Positions 1 to 8,617 of a DNA stretch of 64,000 nucleotides are shown one piece after another. A model generated the notes under the pieces. It made no database searches and was not told where the DNA came from. It saw only the letters and a program-made list of their open reading frames with translations. Source of the DNA: Rhodohalobacter mucosus (GTDB taxonomy: Bacteria; Bacteroidota; Rhodothermia; Balneolales; Balneolaceae); assembly GCF_003150675.1 (NCBI RefSeq), contig NZ_QGGB01000005.1, positions 248,001-312,000 on the forward strand, read 5' to 3'. A program made the position numbers and the translations under genes. Each line of letters opens with the position of its first letter. The stretch's first letter is position 1.

Positions 1-2574
1 TACCGTAAACTCGAGCTGACCGATATCCGGTTCTGCATCCAGAAAAGCCAGCTGGGTTGAATCCGGTTCTATAACATAGTCGCCCGGCGGAATTTCATAA
101 GCGTAGAAGCTCCCATCCGAAAATGTGCGCAGCTCCTGTTCGTACGGTTCAACTCCTTCCGGTACATTCACCTGACGCATAAACAGCCGAAGCCCGCCCA
201 ATCCCGTTTGCGTGCCGTTATCAAGAGTTCGATTAATGACTCCTTCCACGATTCCGGAGGTGTAGAAAGGTACATCAATCACTTTATACTGGTTCGGATC
301 CGTGATGATGGAAAAGTTTTCAAGCTCGGGGACCAGCAGCGGATTGGTAATCACAGATTTATTGATCGTCAGATTATACTGCCTGTAGGGCTGCAGCTGT
401 GACAGATAGTGTATGCTGTCTTTTGAAACGGGGATGCCGCCTGCCCGATCAATACGGACGGCATTCTGGGGTATCAGTTCATCAGAATCGGGCTCAAACG
501 TACCGCTGTTATTGTGATCAACAAACAGGCGCACGGCCGTTCCCGACCGGCCTACCTGTTGTCTGTTGGTAAACAGTGTATTTTTGTTTGACGGATCGTA
601 TCCAATGGATCCGCGAAGGCTTTGCGTAAATGCGGATGCTGTACGTGTTGAGCGAACGGTGGTAACCGAACGGATGGAGCTGAAATCAACCGTAAAGCCA
701 AACCTGAAAAGGTTAAAGTCTCCCGTAAAATTTCGTCCCATTGAAATTTGCAGCCTTCCCGTCTGACGTATATTCCGGCTGATCTGTATTTCCGCGTCCT
801 CAATCTGTGAAAAAGCAGGCAGATAGTTGGTTTGTGCCCTCAAAAAAACACCCCGCAAAAGGGTGGGTACCGTACGGCTTCTCGACACGTTGTAGGTGGC
901 CGATGCTGTAACCCTTGCAACAGGTGAACTGCTGAAGCTGAAACTGCCCACCTGCGTGTCGCGGTAGCCCAGGCGCAGATTCGCCCTGCCCACGCGGGTG
1001 TTCAGGTCTACCCTGTAGCGTGATACGGATGAGAGTTCCCTGTTCTCGTTCGAAAGGTTGAAGCGGACAAAGAGCGGAAGGTTTCTTATTTCGAACGGTA
1101 CAAACAGGTTGGTTCTCCAGGCGGAATTATTCCGTGCCGGATTGTAGATGCCTCCGTCTCTGTTGAACCGCGTATAATCGAGGCTGATGCTCGCATTGGA
1201 AGGGTAGATCACGCTGCCGGAGGCCCTGTAAAAAGCCTGGCTGGCTGCCTCAACCGAAATGAGATAATTGTCAAACAGACGGGAAGAGAGTCCGGCCTTG
1301 AGGGTGGGCAAACCGTCATGAAAATCCTCAAAATACTCCACGCCTGCAAGAGCTGAGAAACGGTTGGTGAGGCCGGCGGTGACATCCGCTCTCGACATGA
1401 ACCCGCGGTCTGTGGATCCCGCAATGGGATTGTCAAGCCGTCCTGCATCTACGGTGTAGTTTATCTCTCCCGGAGGCAAAAAATTGAAGGGCACCTGCAG
1501 CCTTACATCGCGGGTGGATACCTGCCCGGTAGGGTTATAAACACGTATGCTGTAGTTGGAGGCTCCGTAGGTGATGGGTACCATGAACCTGTACTGTCCT
1601 GTTTCATCCGCCATTACATAATCGACCAGTGAATTGTTGCGGTAGAGTTCTACCTCCGAACCGGGTTCCACGATGCCGTTAAATGCGGTTTCACCATAGA
1701 GAAAACGGGGCTCCAGAGGCTCATTGGTCAGTTTTACCCCGGTGTAGGAAACAGGCAGCAGGCCAAGTGAGGTGGTCTGACCCGCGGTAACGGAGCTGAT
1801 CAACTCATTGTCCAGTATGCCGTAACGCCATCTTAGCCCGCTGGACCGGATGGCTGTGGTGTTTTCGGACACGTTGCCAAAAATGGTTCCCTGTAAGTCA
1901 CCCCCAATAAGCTCCGTTCCCAGGCTGGTATTATATAGAAAACTGCTTCCAAGGTCGTTGTAGCTTCCGGTCAGGTTGTAATCAAAATAACCGCCGTAAA
2001 AGCTCTGTTTGTTTCGGCCGAACTGAAGGGGAAAAAAATCACGCCGAAGTTCCCGCTGAGTCCTGAGCATGCGTTCACGCCGTCTTTCCCTTTCAAGCTG
2101 AGCAACAACCGGCATGGTATCATCTGATTCAAGAGTGAGCACCAGATTATTGAAATCGATCATAAACTCCATATCAAAAAGTTCATAAAAGATTTCAGGG
2201 CTCAGATAGTACCCAAGATCCGACATAATGTAGTCGTCGGCCGTTAGCTGCAGGGTACGGTCATTGAACTCTGCAGTGCGGGTGCGGCTGTCGAGCTGAA
2301 TGAGGTATTGTCCGCGACCGATAAAATTGCCGGAAAGCTGCATCCGGCCGGTGTCCACATTCAGGTCGATGGAGAGTGCAGAAAACAGATCGGATACCGA
2401 AAGGTAGAACCGGTCCTGGTAATAAATGGAGGATACAAAGGTGTTAACAACGCCTTCGTGGCGAAATTGCAGAAAAACTTCCTGATCTGCTGTTTGCGCC
2501 GATAGTTTCCCGGGGGGCGGCAGCAATGCACAGAGAGATATTAGGAGCAGTATCAGGATGCATTTTTTGTTCAC
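1..2574 (-). CDS. Outer-membrane usher-like protein of a chaperone-usher locus (partial, C-terminus beyond left edge)
   Basis: The frame is open for 858 codons from a GTG at 2574 to the window edge, so the C-terminus is missing. The GTG overlaps the chaperone stop as GTGA, which fixes the start. The N-terminus is a signal peptide (hydrophobic stretch ILILLLISLCALLPPP, then SAQTA). An N-terminal usher-like domain (about 30-170) is followed by beta-rich barrel sequence. Around residues 290-350 there is a plug-like segment with ETAFNGIVEPGSEVELYRNN, matching the usual usher pattern. Near residues 670-690 FVDHNNSGTFEPDSDE resembles a calcium-binding SdrD-type beta repeat, and the visible end looks like a carboxypeptidase-regulatory-type beta-sandwich. 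Ushers thread chaperone-bound subunits through the outer membrane. The function follows from fold-like motifs and the adjacent chaperone; I did not recognise a named subfamily. Confidence 0.8.
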   Translation of the reverse strand, partial: MNKKCILILLLISLCALLPPPGKLSAQTADQEVFLQFRHEGVVNTFVSSIYYQDRFYLSVSDLFSALSIDLNVDTGRMQLSGNFIGRGQYLIQLDSRTRTAEFNDRTLQLTADDYIMSDLGYYLSPEIFYELFDMEFMIDFNNLVLTLESDDTMPVVAQLERERRRERMLRTQRELRRDFFPLQFGRNKQSFYGGYFDYNLTGSYNDLGSSFLYNTSLGTELIGGDLQGTIFGNVSENTTAIRSSGLRWRYGILDNELISSVTAGQTTSLGLLPVSYTGVKLTNEPLEPRFLYGETAFNGIVEPGSEVELYRNNSLVDYVMADETGQYRFMVPITYGASNYSIRVYNPTGQVSTRDVRLQVPFNFLPPGEINYTVDAGRLDNPIAGSTDRGFMSRADVTAGLTNRFSALAGVEYFEDFHDGLPTLKAGLSSRLFDNYLISVEAASQAFYRASGSVIYPSNASISLDYTRFNRDGGIYNPARNNSAWRTNLFVPFEIRNLPLFVRFNLSNENRELSSVSRYRVDLNTRVGRANLRLGYRDTQVGSFSFSSSPVARVTASATYNVSRSRTVPTLLRGVFLRAQTNYLPAFSQIEDAEIQISRNIRQTGRLQISMGRNFTGDFNLFRFGFTVDFSSIRSVTTVRSTRTASAFTQSLRGSIGYDPSNKNTLFTNRQQVGRSGTAVRLFVDHNNSGTFEPDSDELIPQNAVRIDRAGGIPVSKDSIHYLSQLQPYRQYNLTINKSVITNPLLVPELENFSIITDPNQYKVIDVPFYTSGIVEGVINRTLDNGTQTGLGGLRLFMRQVNVPEGVEPYEQELRTFSDGSFYAYEIPPGDYVIEPDSTQLAFLDAEPDIGQLEFTV

Positions 2575-3401
2575 TCAATCGTAAAGGAGGTTGTTTCGCT
2601 GACGTCGGGTATCTGAATGAGGTTTTGTGATGCAATATCGTTTCTGGACGACTCAAATGTGGTGTTGATGGTGTATTCACCTGCGGGAAGCGCAGTGATA
2701 TCAAACTCCACTCGCTGCATGGTATTAAAATATACGGATGTAGAGGATCGCCGTGAATTGACCTCTTCTCCCCTGGAATTTAAAATCCGGGTATTGACGC
2801 TGCCGATAAAGGGAGCATTTCCGGTACGTTCCACATCGGTAAGTATGATGAGCTGACCGTCTTCAATAGATGTTGTGATATCATTGATAGTCAAACCCGT
2901 GCTTACATCACCGTGCTGTACGAGTACGGAGGTTACCTGATCGATCTGGAAGGAAACCTGTGCGGAAACCTGTCCCTCTTCCACATCGCCGATAGGAGGC
3001 GTAAGCTGGTTTGAGGAGACCCTCATACGGGTCCAGTACATACCCGGGTCGGAGTTCTGAGGTACACGGCCAACCAGCCTGATGGTCTGACGCTGGTCGG
3101 GCTGCAGTACAAACGTGGTTGGGAAGGCCCTCAGGTAGGGCACCAGGGAGTAGAGTTCTTCAGCAGCAGCATCCTCGTAATTGAGATAAACCCTGCCGGT
3201 TTCATCCGTAGCCGGGTAGGCAAATTCGAAAGAGAGGCGCACCTCCACTGCGCTGGCAGATGGATTGGAAACATAGAAAGAGCCCACCTTGCTGTTTTTA
3301 TCGAGAAAAACTGCGGTTGGCGATATGGTAACCTGAGCCTGGGTCGTAAAGGCCGCAATAGCAAAAATTGCGGTCAGCAGAGAAACTTTGAGTGGTTTCA
3401 T
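2571..3401 (-). CDS. Periplasmic PapD-like chaperone
   Basis: The 276-aa product starts with a signal peptide (MKPLKVSLLTAIFAIAAFTTQA, cut before QVTISP). An N-terminal immunoglobulin-like domain follows, with the typical opening ISPTAVFLDKNSKVGSFYVSNPS, a middle RAFPTTFVLQPDQRQTIRLV resembling the chaperone FGS/G1 strand region, and a C-terminal beta domain ending SFTIE. Such chaperones complete the fold of fibre subunits by donating a strand and hand them to the usher. The gene overlaps the usher start by four bases and lies 95 bp after the subunit gene, separated from it by a terminator. It is longer than typical PapD proteins (about 220-240 aa). Family assignment is good; partner assignment rests on neighbourhood. 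Confidence 0.8.
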   Translation of the reverse strand: MKPLKVSLLTAIFAIAAFTTQAQVTISPTAVFLDKNSKVGSFYVSNPSASAVEVRLSFEFAYPATDETGRVYLNYEDAAAEELYSLVPYLRAFPTTFVLQPDQRQTIRLVGRVPQNSDPGMYWTRMRVSSNQLTPPIGDVEEGQVSAQVSFQIDQVTSVLVQHGDVSTGLTINDITTSIEDGQLIILTDVERTGNAPFIGSVNTRILNSRGEEVNSRRSSTSVYFNTMQRVEFDITALPAGEYTINTTFESSRNDIASQNLIQIPDVSETTSFTIE

Positions 3402-3443
3402 TAACCTGTCTGTTGATTAACGATGATAGGAGAGTATAATAAT

Positions 3444-3474
3444 AAAAAAAGCCCCATGAAATAATGGGGCTTTG
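3444..3474 (-). terminator. Intrinsic terminator after the major subunit gene
   Basis: On the minus strand the sequence reads AAGCCCCAT, a six-base loop, ATGGGGCTT, then a T-run. This is a perfect nine-base-pair stem 20 bp after the stop of the 166-aa subunit gene. It separates that gene from the chaperone and usher genes, so they would be made only by readthrough or from another promoter. Confidence 0.85.
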
Positions 3475-3495
3475 AATAATCAATCTGTTTTTAAC

Positions 3496-3996
3496 TTACA
3501 GGTATTCAATAGCTACTGTAAGTGTTGCACTGTAGACACCATTAGCTTGCGTGATGGGTGTTGTAAAGCTACCGCCAACCCAAATAAAGTACTCTCCGGT
3601 TGTTGCATCAAGTGTGACGTTTCCACCACCACCGCCAAGGTTACCTTCTGCGGCTGTTCCCTGATCATCTGCATCATTACCTACATAAGCCAGACTCGCT
3701 GTGATATCGTCGCCGGCTCCTGTAAGCGTCAGAGATGCCGGTGCAGTCACAACTACGGTTTGACCTGCTGTACCTTGTAATGCAAGTTTACCTGCGTCAA
3801 CAGAAGTTGTTTGATCTACGGTTGCAGTTGCTCCCGCACTAACTGTACCGAAAGCAAGGTCGTTTTGATTAGCAATGGTTAAACTACCTTCAATCGTAGC
3901 GCTAACTGCGACATCGGCGCTGGTTGAAGTTTGAGCATAAATATTTCCGACTCCGAAAAGGAGAAGTGCTGTGAAGATGATTCCTAATTTTTTCAT
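3496..3996 (-). CDS. DUF4402-type secreted fibre subunit, probable major subunit
   Basis: The 166-aa product has a clean signal peptide (MKKLGIIFTALLLFGVGNIYA, then QTSTSADVAV). The mature part is small, rich in Ala, Thr, Gly and Val, and nearly free of Lys, Arg, Cys and aromatic residues, as in self-assembling surface subunits. The C-terminal part has GEYFIWVGG and ends with an alternating strand (ATLTVAIEYL), a DUF4402 hallmark that could serve as the strand recognised by the chaperone. The gene appears to be its own transcription unit: a promoter-like element and hairpin lie upstream and a strong terminator follows. This fits a product needed in large amounts. DUF4402 has no settled function; the fibre role is inferred from the chaperone and usher next door. 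Confidence 0.75.
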   Translation of the reverse strand: MKKLGIIFTALLLFGVGNIYAQTSTSADVAVSATIEGSLTIANQNDLAFGTVSAGATATVDQTTSVDAGKLALQGTAGQTVVVTAPASLTLTGAGDDITASLAYVGNDADDQGTAAEGNLGGGGGNVTLDATTGEYFIWVGGSFTTPITQANGVYSATLTVAIEYL

Positions 3997-4046
3997 TGTT
4001 TTATTGTGTTGAGTTAGTAAAAGCCGTTAGCAATAATGGGGTATTT

Positions 4047-4074
4047 CACATTCATTCTTTTTTTTCTGAATGTG
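4047..4074 (-). other. 5' leader hairpin of the major subunit mRNA
   Basis: CACATTCA and TGAATGTG form an eight-base-pair inverted repeat with an A/T-rich 12-base loop. It lies at or just after the expected transcription start of the 166-aa subunit gene. No T-run follows on either strand, so it is not a standard terminator. A role in protecting the 5' end of an abundant mRNA is inference. Confidence 0.5.
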
Positions 4075-4077
4075 TGA

Positions 4078-4109
4078 TAAAGATACATTCAGACCCGGTA
4101 GTGTTACAA
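4078..4109 (-). promoter_or_regulatory. Candidate Bacteroidota-type promoter of the major subunit gene
   Basis: On the minus strand a TTG is followed after 21 bases by TATCTTTA, one mismatch from the TAnnTTTG -7 element known from Bacteroidota. Transcription would start near 4070, giving a leader of about 75 bases. The match is by eye. Confidence 0.4.
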
Positions 4110-4139
4110 GTTAAAAGGTTTTAATTAAGGCCCTCTAAC

Positions 4140-4664
4140 TTATTCATACACAACGCTAAGCACAACCTCACCCGTATATACCCCCGAGGGAACCATGCCA
4201 AGTTCAATACTTCCATATACATAAAGGAATACGCTGGTCCATGCAGACTGCGGGTTTTGGGGCGGCGGATCCAGCGTAATATACCGCTCAAAACCCGTTA
4301 AAGGTACGCTCTGCCGGTAATCATCCACGCCATTTTGGGTGTAGTTAACCTGTAAATTGAGCGGAATTGAAGCCATTCTGCCCAATTCCTGATGTACAAG
4401 CTCGCTTGAAGGATCAAGTGAAATAATCAAATTTTGTGCGTTAAGCGTACGTATCTGGAACACACCCATGGTGGGTGAACCAAGCGGTATTTGCTGAAAA
4501 CCGGTGCCTGCAACGATCTGTCCGAAGTCAAGAGACCGATTCACTGTAGTCTCCACCCGCGGTTCCACATCCAGCTCAATTGTGAAAGACTGTGCCGCAC
4601 TGTTACCTGCAATTATCAGGAACAGAACTACAAGGATGGATATGGATTTAAAAGGGTGTTTCAA
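4140..4664 (-). CDS. Secreted minor fibre subunit-like protein
   Basis: The 174-aa product has a signal peptide (KSISILVVLFLIIAGNSAAQ) followed by an all-beta sequence. Its C-terminal block, FLYVYGSIELGMVPSGVYTG ending in EVVLSVVYE, has the same layout as the end of the neighbouring 224-aa protein (YLYLYGDIDVGNVLAGFYTG), so the two form a pair distinct from the two EYFIWVGG-type subunits. The front half (SLDFGQIVAGTGFQQIPLG) resembles the FGxIxAG segment of DUF4402-like proteins. It lies 10 bp after the 224-aa gene in one transcription unit. It probably encodes a minor, tip or adaptor subunit, by analogy with chaperone-usher loci. Confidence 0.6.
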   Translation of the reverse strand: MKHPFKSISILVVLFLIIAGNSAAQSFTIELDVEPRVETTVNRSLDFGQIVAGTGFQQIPLGSPTMGVFQIRTLNAQNLIISLDPSSELVHQELGRMASIPLNLQVNYTQNGVDDYRQSVPLTGFERYITLDPPPQNPQSAWTSVFLYVYGSIELGMVPSGVYTGEVVLSVVYE

Positions 4665-4674
4665 TGGTGATGGA

Positions 4675-5349
4675 TTACTGGTATTCCACGGTTATGGTAA
4701 TGTTTCCCGTATAGAACCCTGCGAGTACATTGCCTACGTCAATATCACCATAGAGGTACAGGTATGCTGATTCTTCCACAAGGCTTTGATCAAACTGGCC
4801 GGTAGGGGGTGTGGGTGGCGGACCCGGTGGCTGCGACTGCCGGGTAAGAATGGGGAACCTGGCGTTTCCGATATTGCTTCCCGAAACAGGGATGAAAACG
4901 GCATCAGAGATGTTATTTTGCCCGTTGTTGGCATAGGCTGCCCGAAGGGTGAAAGGGATGCTGCGCTGCGGATCGCCGGAGTTGGCTGGATCGCCGTCAA
5001 GAAGCAGTTCTCCGTCACCTATCAGTTCCACACCAACATCCAGATATTTGACGCCGATGATGGAGAGCACGTAGGAGTCAATCAGCTCAACCTGGTAGAT
5101 GCCACCGTTTGAAAGTACCGGATCTTCAAATGTAAGGTCACCCAGTGAAATGTTCTCGATCGTGATGGTATAATTGCCAAAACGCCCGAATTCAATCTCC
5201 TGTGAAAAGGATTCTGCAGCAGTGCCCAAAAAAAGCAGCAGGCCCGCAATCCACCGCAGATTCGGCCTGAGAGTTGCCGCAAAGAGAGCCTGAAGCCGGG
5301 AGTTGATGCGGCGGGGTTGTGTTCGGGTATGTTTCTCTTGTTGCTGCAA
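4675..5349 (-). CDS. Secreted minor fibre subunit-like protein with proline-rich insert
   Basis: The 224-aa reading frame has no ATG or GTG upstream of its signal sequence; the only start between the preceding in-frame stop and the hydrophobic core is TTG at 5349. The N-region is long and basic (RTQPRRINSRLQ) before the hydrophobic stretch WIAGLLLFLGTAAESFSQ. The body is beta-rich, carries a short linker with PPGPPPTPP near residue 180, and ends YLYLYGDIDVGNVLAGFYTG then ITITVEYQ, paralleling the 174-aa protein. A weak four-base-pair hairpin with T-run (5381-5394) lies before it and may attenuate transcription. Function is inferred from neighbours only. Confidence 0.55.
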   Translation of the reverse strand: MQQQEKHTRTQPRRINSRLQALFAATLRPNLRWIAGLLLFLGTAAESFSQEIEFGRFGNYTITIENISLGDLTFEDPVLSNGGIYQVELIDSYVLSIIGVKYLDVGVELIGDGELLLDGDPANSGDPQRSIPFTLRAAYANNGQNNISDAVFIPVSGSNIGNARFPILTRQSQPPGPPPTPPTGQFDQSLVEESAYLYLYGDIDVGNVLAGFYTGNITITVEYQ

Positions 5350-5397
5350 ATGTGTGGTGATCCTGGTTTGATCTTAAAAAAGCCTGACGCGGCTGAC

Positions 5398-5895
5398 CTA
5401 AATGTACTCGATTTCTATCGTAAACTCACCCATGTACGTGCCGGGTTCTGCAGTTGACAGATCGGCAAAGCCGCCTACCCAGATAAAATACTCGCCGTCA
5501 TTGTTAAATGTAAGGTCTCTGACCTCCTGTGAGAGGATTTCAGCTGTATCCTGAACATCGACAATGTTGCCCGCTACAGTATAGGTAAAGATAATGGTTC
5601 CCGGTCCGTTTGCATTATCCAACACCCGTTCCTGCAGGTAATCGATTTGAAATTCGGCATTCGGTGTGCCCCGTGCAATCATTTTTCCCGCTCGCGGACT
5701 TGTAACGGGATTTACCGTAACAACAGAGTTTTCCCTCTCGATGTTATCAAAATCGATGGTCTGGATGGTGATGGTCTCAACAGCACCGTTCACAATAGCG
5801 GTGACGTTAATATTCACCTGCCTATCATCCTGGGCATGCAATAAGCCGGTGCAGCCAATCAATAAAAAGGCTGCAAGCAGTAATTTCCTGATCAT
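5398..5895 (-). CDS. DUF4402-type secreted subunit
   Basis: The 165-aa product has a signal peptide (MIRKLLLAAFLLIGCTGLLHA) cut before QDDRQVNINV. The mature protein carries the same C-terminal block as the 166-aa subunit (GEYFIWVGG, then EPGTYMGEFTIEIEYI) and a central AGKMIARGTPNAEFQI resembling the DUF4402 core. It is the first gene of the locus, 127 bp from menE, and is transcribed away from the menaquinone genes in the same direction. A second DUF4402 subunit suggests either an alternative main subunit or a base/adaptor component; the sequence does not decide between these. Confidence 0.65.
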   Translation of the reverse strand: MIRKLLLAAFLLIGCTGLLHAQDDRQVNINVTAIVNGAVETITIQTIDFDNIERENSVVTVNPVTSPRAGKMIARGTPNAEFQIDYLQERVLDNANGPGTIIFTYTVAGNIVDVQDTAEILSQEVRDLTFNNDGEYFIWVGGFADLSTAEPGTYMGEFTIEIEYI

Positions 5896-6021
5896 GGGGT
5901 AGTGGTGAAAAGACCGGTCAGGGCCTCTGTTTTCACTTTCTGTGACTTTATAACGCTAAAATCGAAAAAAGGAACTGGCATAGCCAATTAAGCTTTTATA
6001 ATGAAGATACGTCATTTAAGT

Positions 6022-7518
6022 TCAATATTCTCCTTGCACAAGTGACGTATAAATGCCCTGGAGCTCGGATCGCTTGATCTTGCCCAGATCCGTTTTTGGA
6101 AGCTCCTTAACAATATGAATCTCTTTCGGCACCTGAAAATCATATAATTTTCTGCCCAGTTCTTTTTTTAGTGATGCTGGATCTGTTAACTCTTTATCTC
6201 CCGTAACCATTGCGATCACGCGCTGCCCCCATTCAGGGTCCGGTACTCCAATAACGGCCGATTCGGCAACTCCCTTGAGCCCGTTCAGAACCGACTCAAC
6301 ATAAAAGGGATTTACGTTTTCACCGCCCGTAACGATCAAGTCGGTGCGTCGGGATCCGATAAATAGCTGTTTGTATCTGTTAAGGTGTCCGTAATCGCCG
6401 GTACAAAACCAGCCATCATCGTCAAAAACTCCGGCATTCAGTGACTCATCCGTGTACCCGTCAAAAACCTGCGGTCCGATCAGCCAGATAACTCCTTCTT
6501 CAATCGCGGGAAGAACCTTTCCTTCTTCATTTCTGATTTCGATCTGATTGGGCGGAAAAATATCGCCCACACTCGACTTGGGATAGTAGGTACCGCTTGG
6601 CCTCAGAATCGGGTTTGCAGCAATTTGTGCGCACGTTTCCGTCATGCCATAGCTTGATACGACCGGTATGCCGCGGGTTACTGCAGCATCTATGAAAGCA
6701 GGCGGTATGCGTCCGCCTCCCAACAGAATTGCTTTAAAATCAGCATGGGTTGTAAAGAGGTGATCTTCCATTAATCGCATCAGCATGGTGGGAACCAGCG
6801 AAGCAGCCTCAAAGAGTGGGTTTTCAGACAAAAAGGTTCGAACCGCATCAGCATCAAACCGATCCATCCGGAACAGTGCGGAATGGTATAAAAGCGTGCG
6901 GTAGATGATGGAGATTCCACCAATGTGGTTCAGGGGAAGGCAGAGAAGCCAGTAGGCATTGGGAGAAGGTTTTACGTTCGATTCGGACGCAAAGGCTGCA
7001 AACAGTACTTGTCTTCGTTTCAGGGGTACAATTTTCGGGGATCCGGTGGTGCCGGATGTCAGAAAATAGCCTGCAATATCTCCCGGATCAGCAAGGGTAA
7101 ATTTTTCGGGGGTCCAGTATGCCTCCCGCTCCATCCATGTAGTTTCTGTTTGAACCACGTCCAGGCCGTGTGTGCCGGATAGAGTGGATGCGGAGTCTCC
7201 GGTTTCAAGAATACAGGCCGGTTTGATATGCTCCAGTACCCGGTCCAGGTCTTTGGAGGGCATATCCCTTCTGAGAACCAGGTACGGAATATTTAACAGA
7301 AAGAGGGAGGCAATGCTGAAAACCAGTCTGTCCGAGCTGTCAGCGAACAGTAAAACAGGCCTTTTTTCACTGACCTCAACATCTGCAAGACGCTCGCGAA
7401 GACGCAGGGCAAAGTGAAAGAGATGGGTATAGTCATAGATCCGGTGTTCCGAAGCCATGAAGTGAAGGTCGGGGTCGGGCGGGTGATACTCGGGAAGAGG
7501 TTGTGATTTCCCGTTCAT
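6022..7518 (-). CDS. menE: o-Succinylbenzoate-CoA ligase
   Basis: This 498-aa adenylate-forming enzyme activates o-succinylbenzoate with ATP and CoA in menaquinone synthesis. Visible motifs are the phosphate-binding loop TSGTTGSPK (about residue 155), SYGMTETCAQ (about 290), the TGDYGHL hinge region (about 370) and the C-terminal catalytic lysine block PKTDLGKIKRSEL. General acyl-CoA ligases share these motifs, so the specific call rests on the gene lying one base after menC and downstream of menA. The start follows the menC stop directly. Confidence 0.88.
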   Translation of the reverse strand: MNGKSQPLPEYHPPDPDLHFMASEHRIYDYTHLFHFALRLRERLADVEVSEKRPVLLFADSSDRLVFSIASLFLLNIPYLVLRRDMPSKDLDRVLEHIKPACILETGDSASTLSGTHGLDVVQTETTWMEREAYWTPEKFTLADPGDIAGYFLTSGTTGSPKIVPLKRRQVLFAAFASESNVKPSPNAYWLLCLPLNHIGGISIIYRTLLYHSALFRMDRFDADAVRTFLSENPLFEAASLVPTMLMRLMEDHLFTTHADFKAILLGGGRIPPAFIDAAVTRGIPVVSSYGMTETCAQIAANPILRPSGTYYPKSSVGDIFPPNQIEIRNEEGKVLPAIEEGVIWLIGPQVFDGYTDESLNAGVFDDDGWFCTGDYGHLNRYKQLFIGSRRTDLIVTGGENVNPFYVESVLNGLKGVAESAVIGVPDPEWGQRVIAMVTGDKELTDPASLKKELGRKLYDFQVPKEIHIVKELPKTDLGKIKRSELQGIYTSLVQGEY

Positions 7519-7519
7519 G

Positions 7520-8599
7520 TCAATCTGTTTTATGGATCAAATTTGGGTCGATATCCGCCAGTGTACAGGGGTTGAACGGAGATGAAAGGTTCAGGATGCC
7601 GTTTTCGGCTTCACGTAAAGGAAACAGATCCTTTTCAAAAAGCCTGCCCGTGTCAAGTCCGTGTGCCAGGCCGGGGTCTCCCGTTATTGCTGCCATGGAT
7701 TGAACCATGGACCGGCCAACTGCCGATTCGAGTGCTGTGGTTACAACCACTCTATGTAGAGGACCTCTGTTTGCAGAAATTGTTTCAGAGATCCTGAAAA
7801 TATTACCCAGAAGGGTCGGTTTAATAATCAAAACAATACCGGGAAGGGCTTTAAGAGCGGTTTCCAGCGTTGCCATATCTGACAGGCTTTCGTCCAGTGC
7901 AATGGGTATGGGTGATTTTTGAACCAGTTCACGGTAATCGTTTGCCGATTCTACGGAGATGGGCTCTTCGATATACTCTACATTCAAATCTGTAAAGAGG
8001 CCGGTTATGGAGAGCGCATCCGAAACCGGCCAGCTTTGATTGGCATCAATGCGGAACGTCATTGACGGATACTTTTTCACTGCTTCCCTTAAAGCGGAAG
8101 CAAGAGTCTCCGGATCGGGAGTGGATTTTATTTTAACGGTCCGGAATCCCCTGGCATGGTGAGCAGCAATGTCTGAGATGATATCATCGTACTCTCCGAT
8201 TCCGGTCACTGCATTCACCTTAACCTGATGACGGAACGGCTGCGCAAACAGTTCATCACGAGCTGCAAGCCCTGATTTAAGGAGGGTGGATGCACCCAGG
8301 CTGCTGAGCGCGAATTTGGCAGAAGCCGGGAGCGGGATCTCGCGAAGCAGGTTGTCTAACCCGGTTAATGTGAATGGGGTTGACAGGAGTGCTTCGAGGG
8401 TTTCTTTCTGATCGATCAGCTGCTGTATCGTTTTATCAAGTGATTCGTCGGAGAAACCGGGAAGGGGAGAGGCCTCTGAGAGTCCTGTAAAGGAGTCGGT
8501 TTCCAGCTGAAGGAGCACTCCCTCACGATCGGTGAATGTGCCCCCGGGAGTTACAAACGGTTTGTGAAAAGGTAAACGGTATCGGTAGAACGTAAGCAT
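7520..8599 (-). CDS. menC: o-Succinylbenzoate synthase
   Basis: This 359-aa enolase-superfamily enzyme dehydrates SHCHC to o-succinylbenzoate. The catalytic layout is intact: TVKIKS (the KxK general acid/base pair), DANQSW and EEPI (metal ligands Asp and Glu), ALDES (third metal ligand) and IIKPTLLG (second catalytic Lys). The N-terminal capping domain starts with FYRYRLPFHKPFVTPGG, usual for MenC. It lies between menA and menE in a compact three-gene operon; menF, menD, menH and menB are not in the window. Confidence 0.9.
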   Translation of the reverse strand: MLTFYRYRLPFHKPFVTPGGTFTDREGVLLQLETDSFTGLSEASPLPGFSDESLDKTIQQLIDQKETLEALLSTPFTLTGLDNLLREIPLPASAKFALSSLGASTLLKSGLAARDELFAQPFRHQVKVNAVTGIGEYDDIISDIAAHHARGFRTVKIKSTPDPETLASALREAVKKYPSMTFRIDANQSWPVSDALSITGLFTDLNVEYIEEPISVESANDYRELVQKSPIPIALDESLSDMATLETALKALPGIVLIIKPTLLGNIFRISETISANRGPLHRVVVTTALESAVGRSMVQSMAAITGDPGLAHGLDTGRLFEKDLFPLREAENGILNLSSPFNPCTLADIDPNLIHKTD

Positions 8600-8617
8600 G
8601 GGGCGAATTTCATTACC

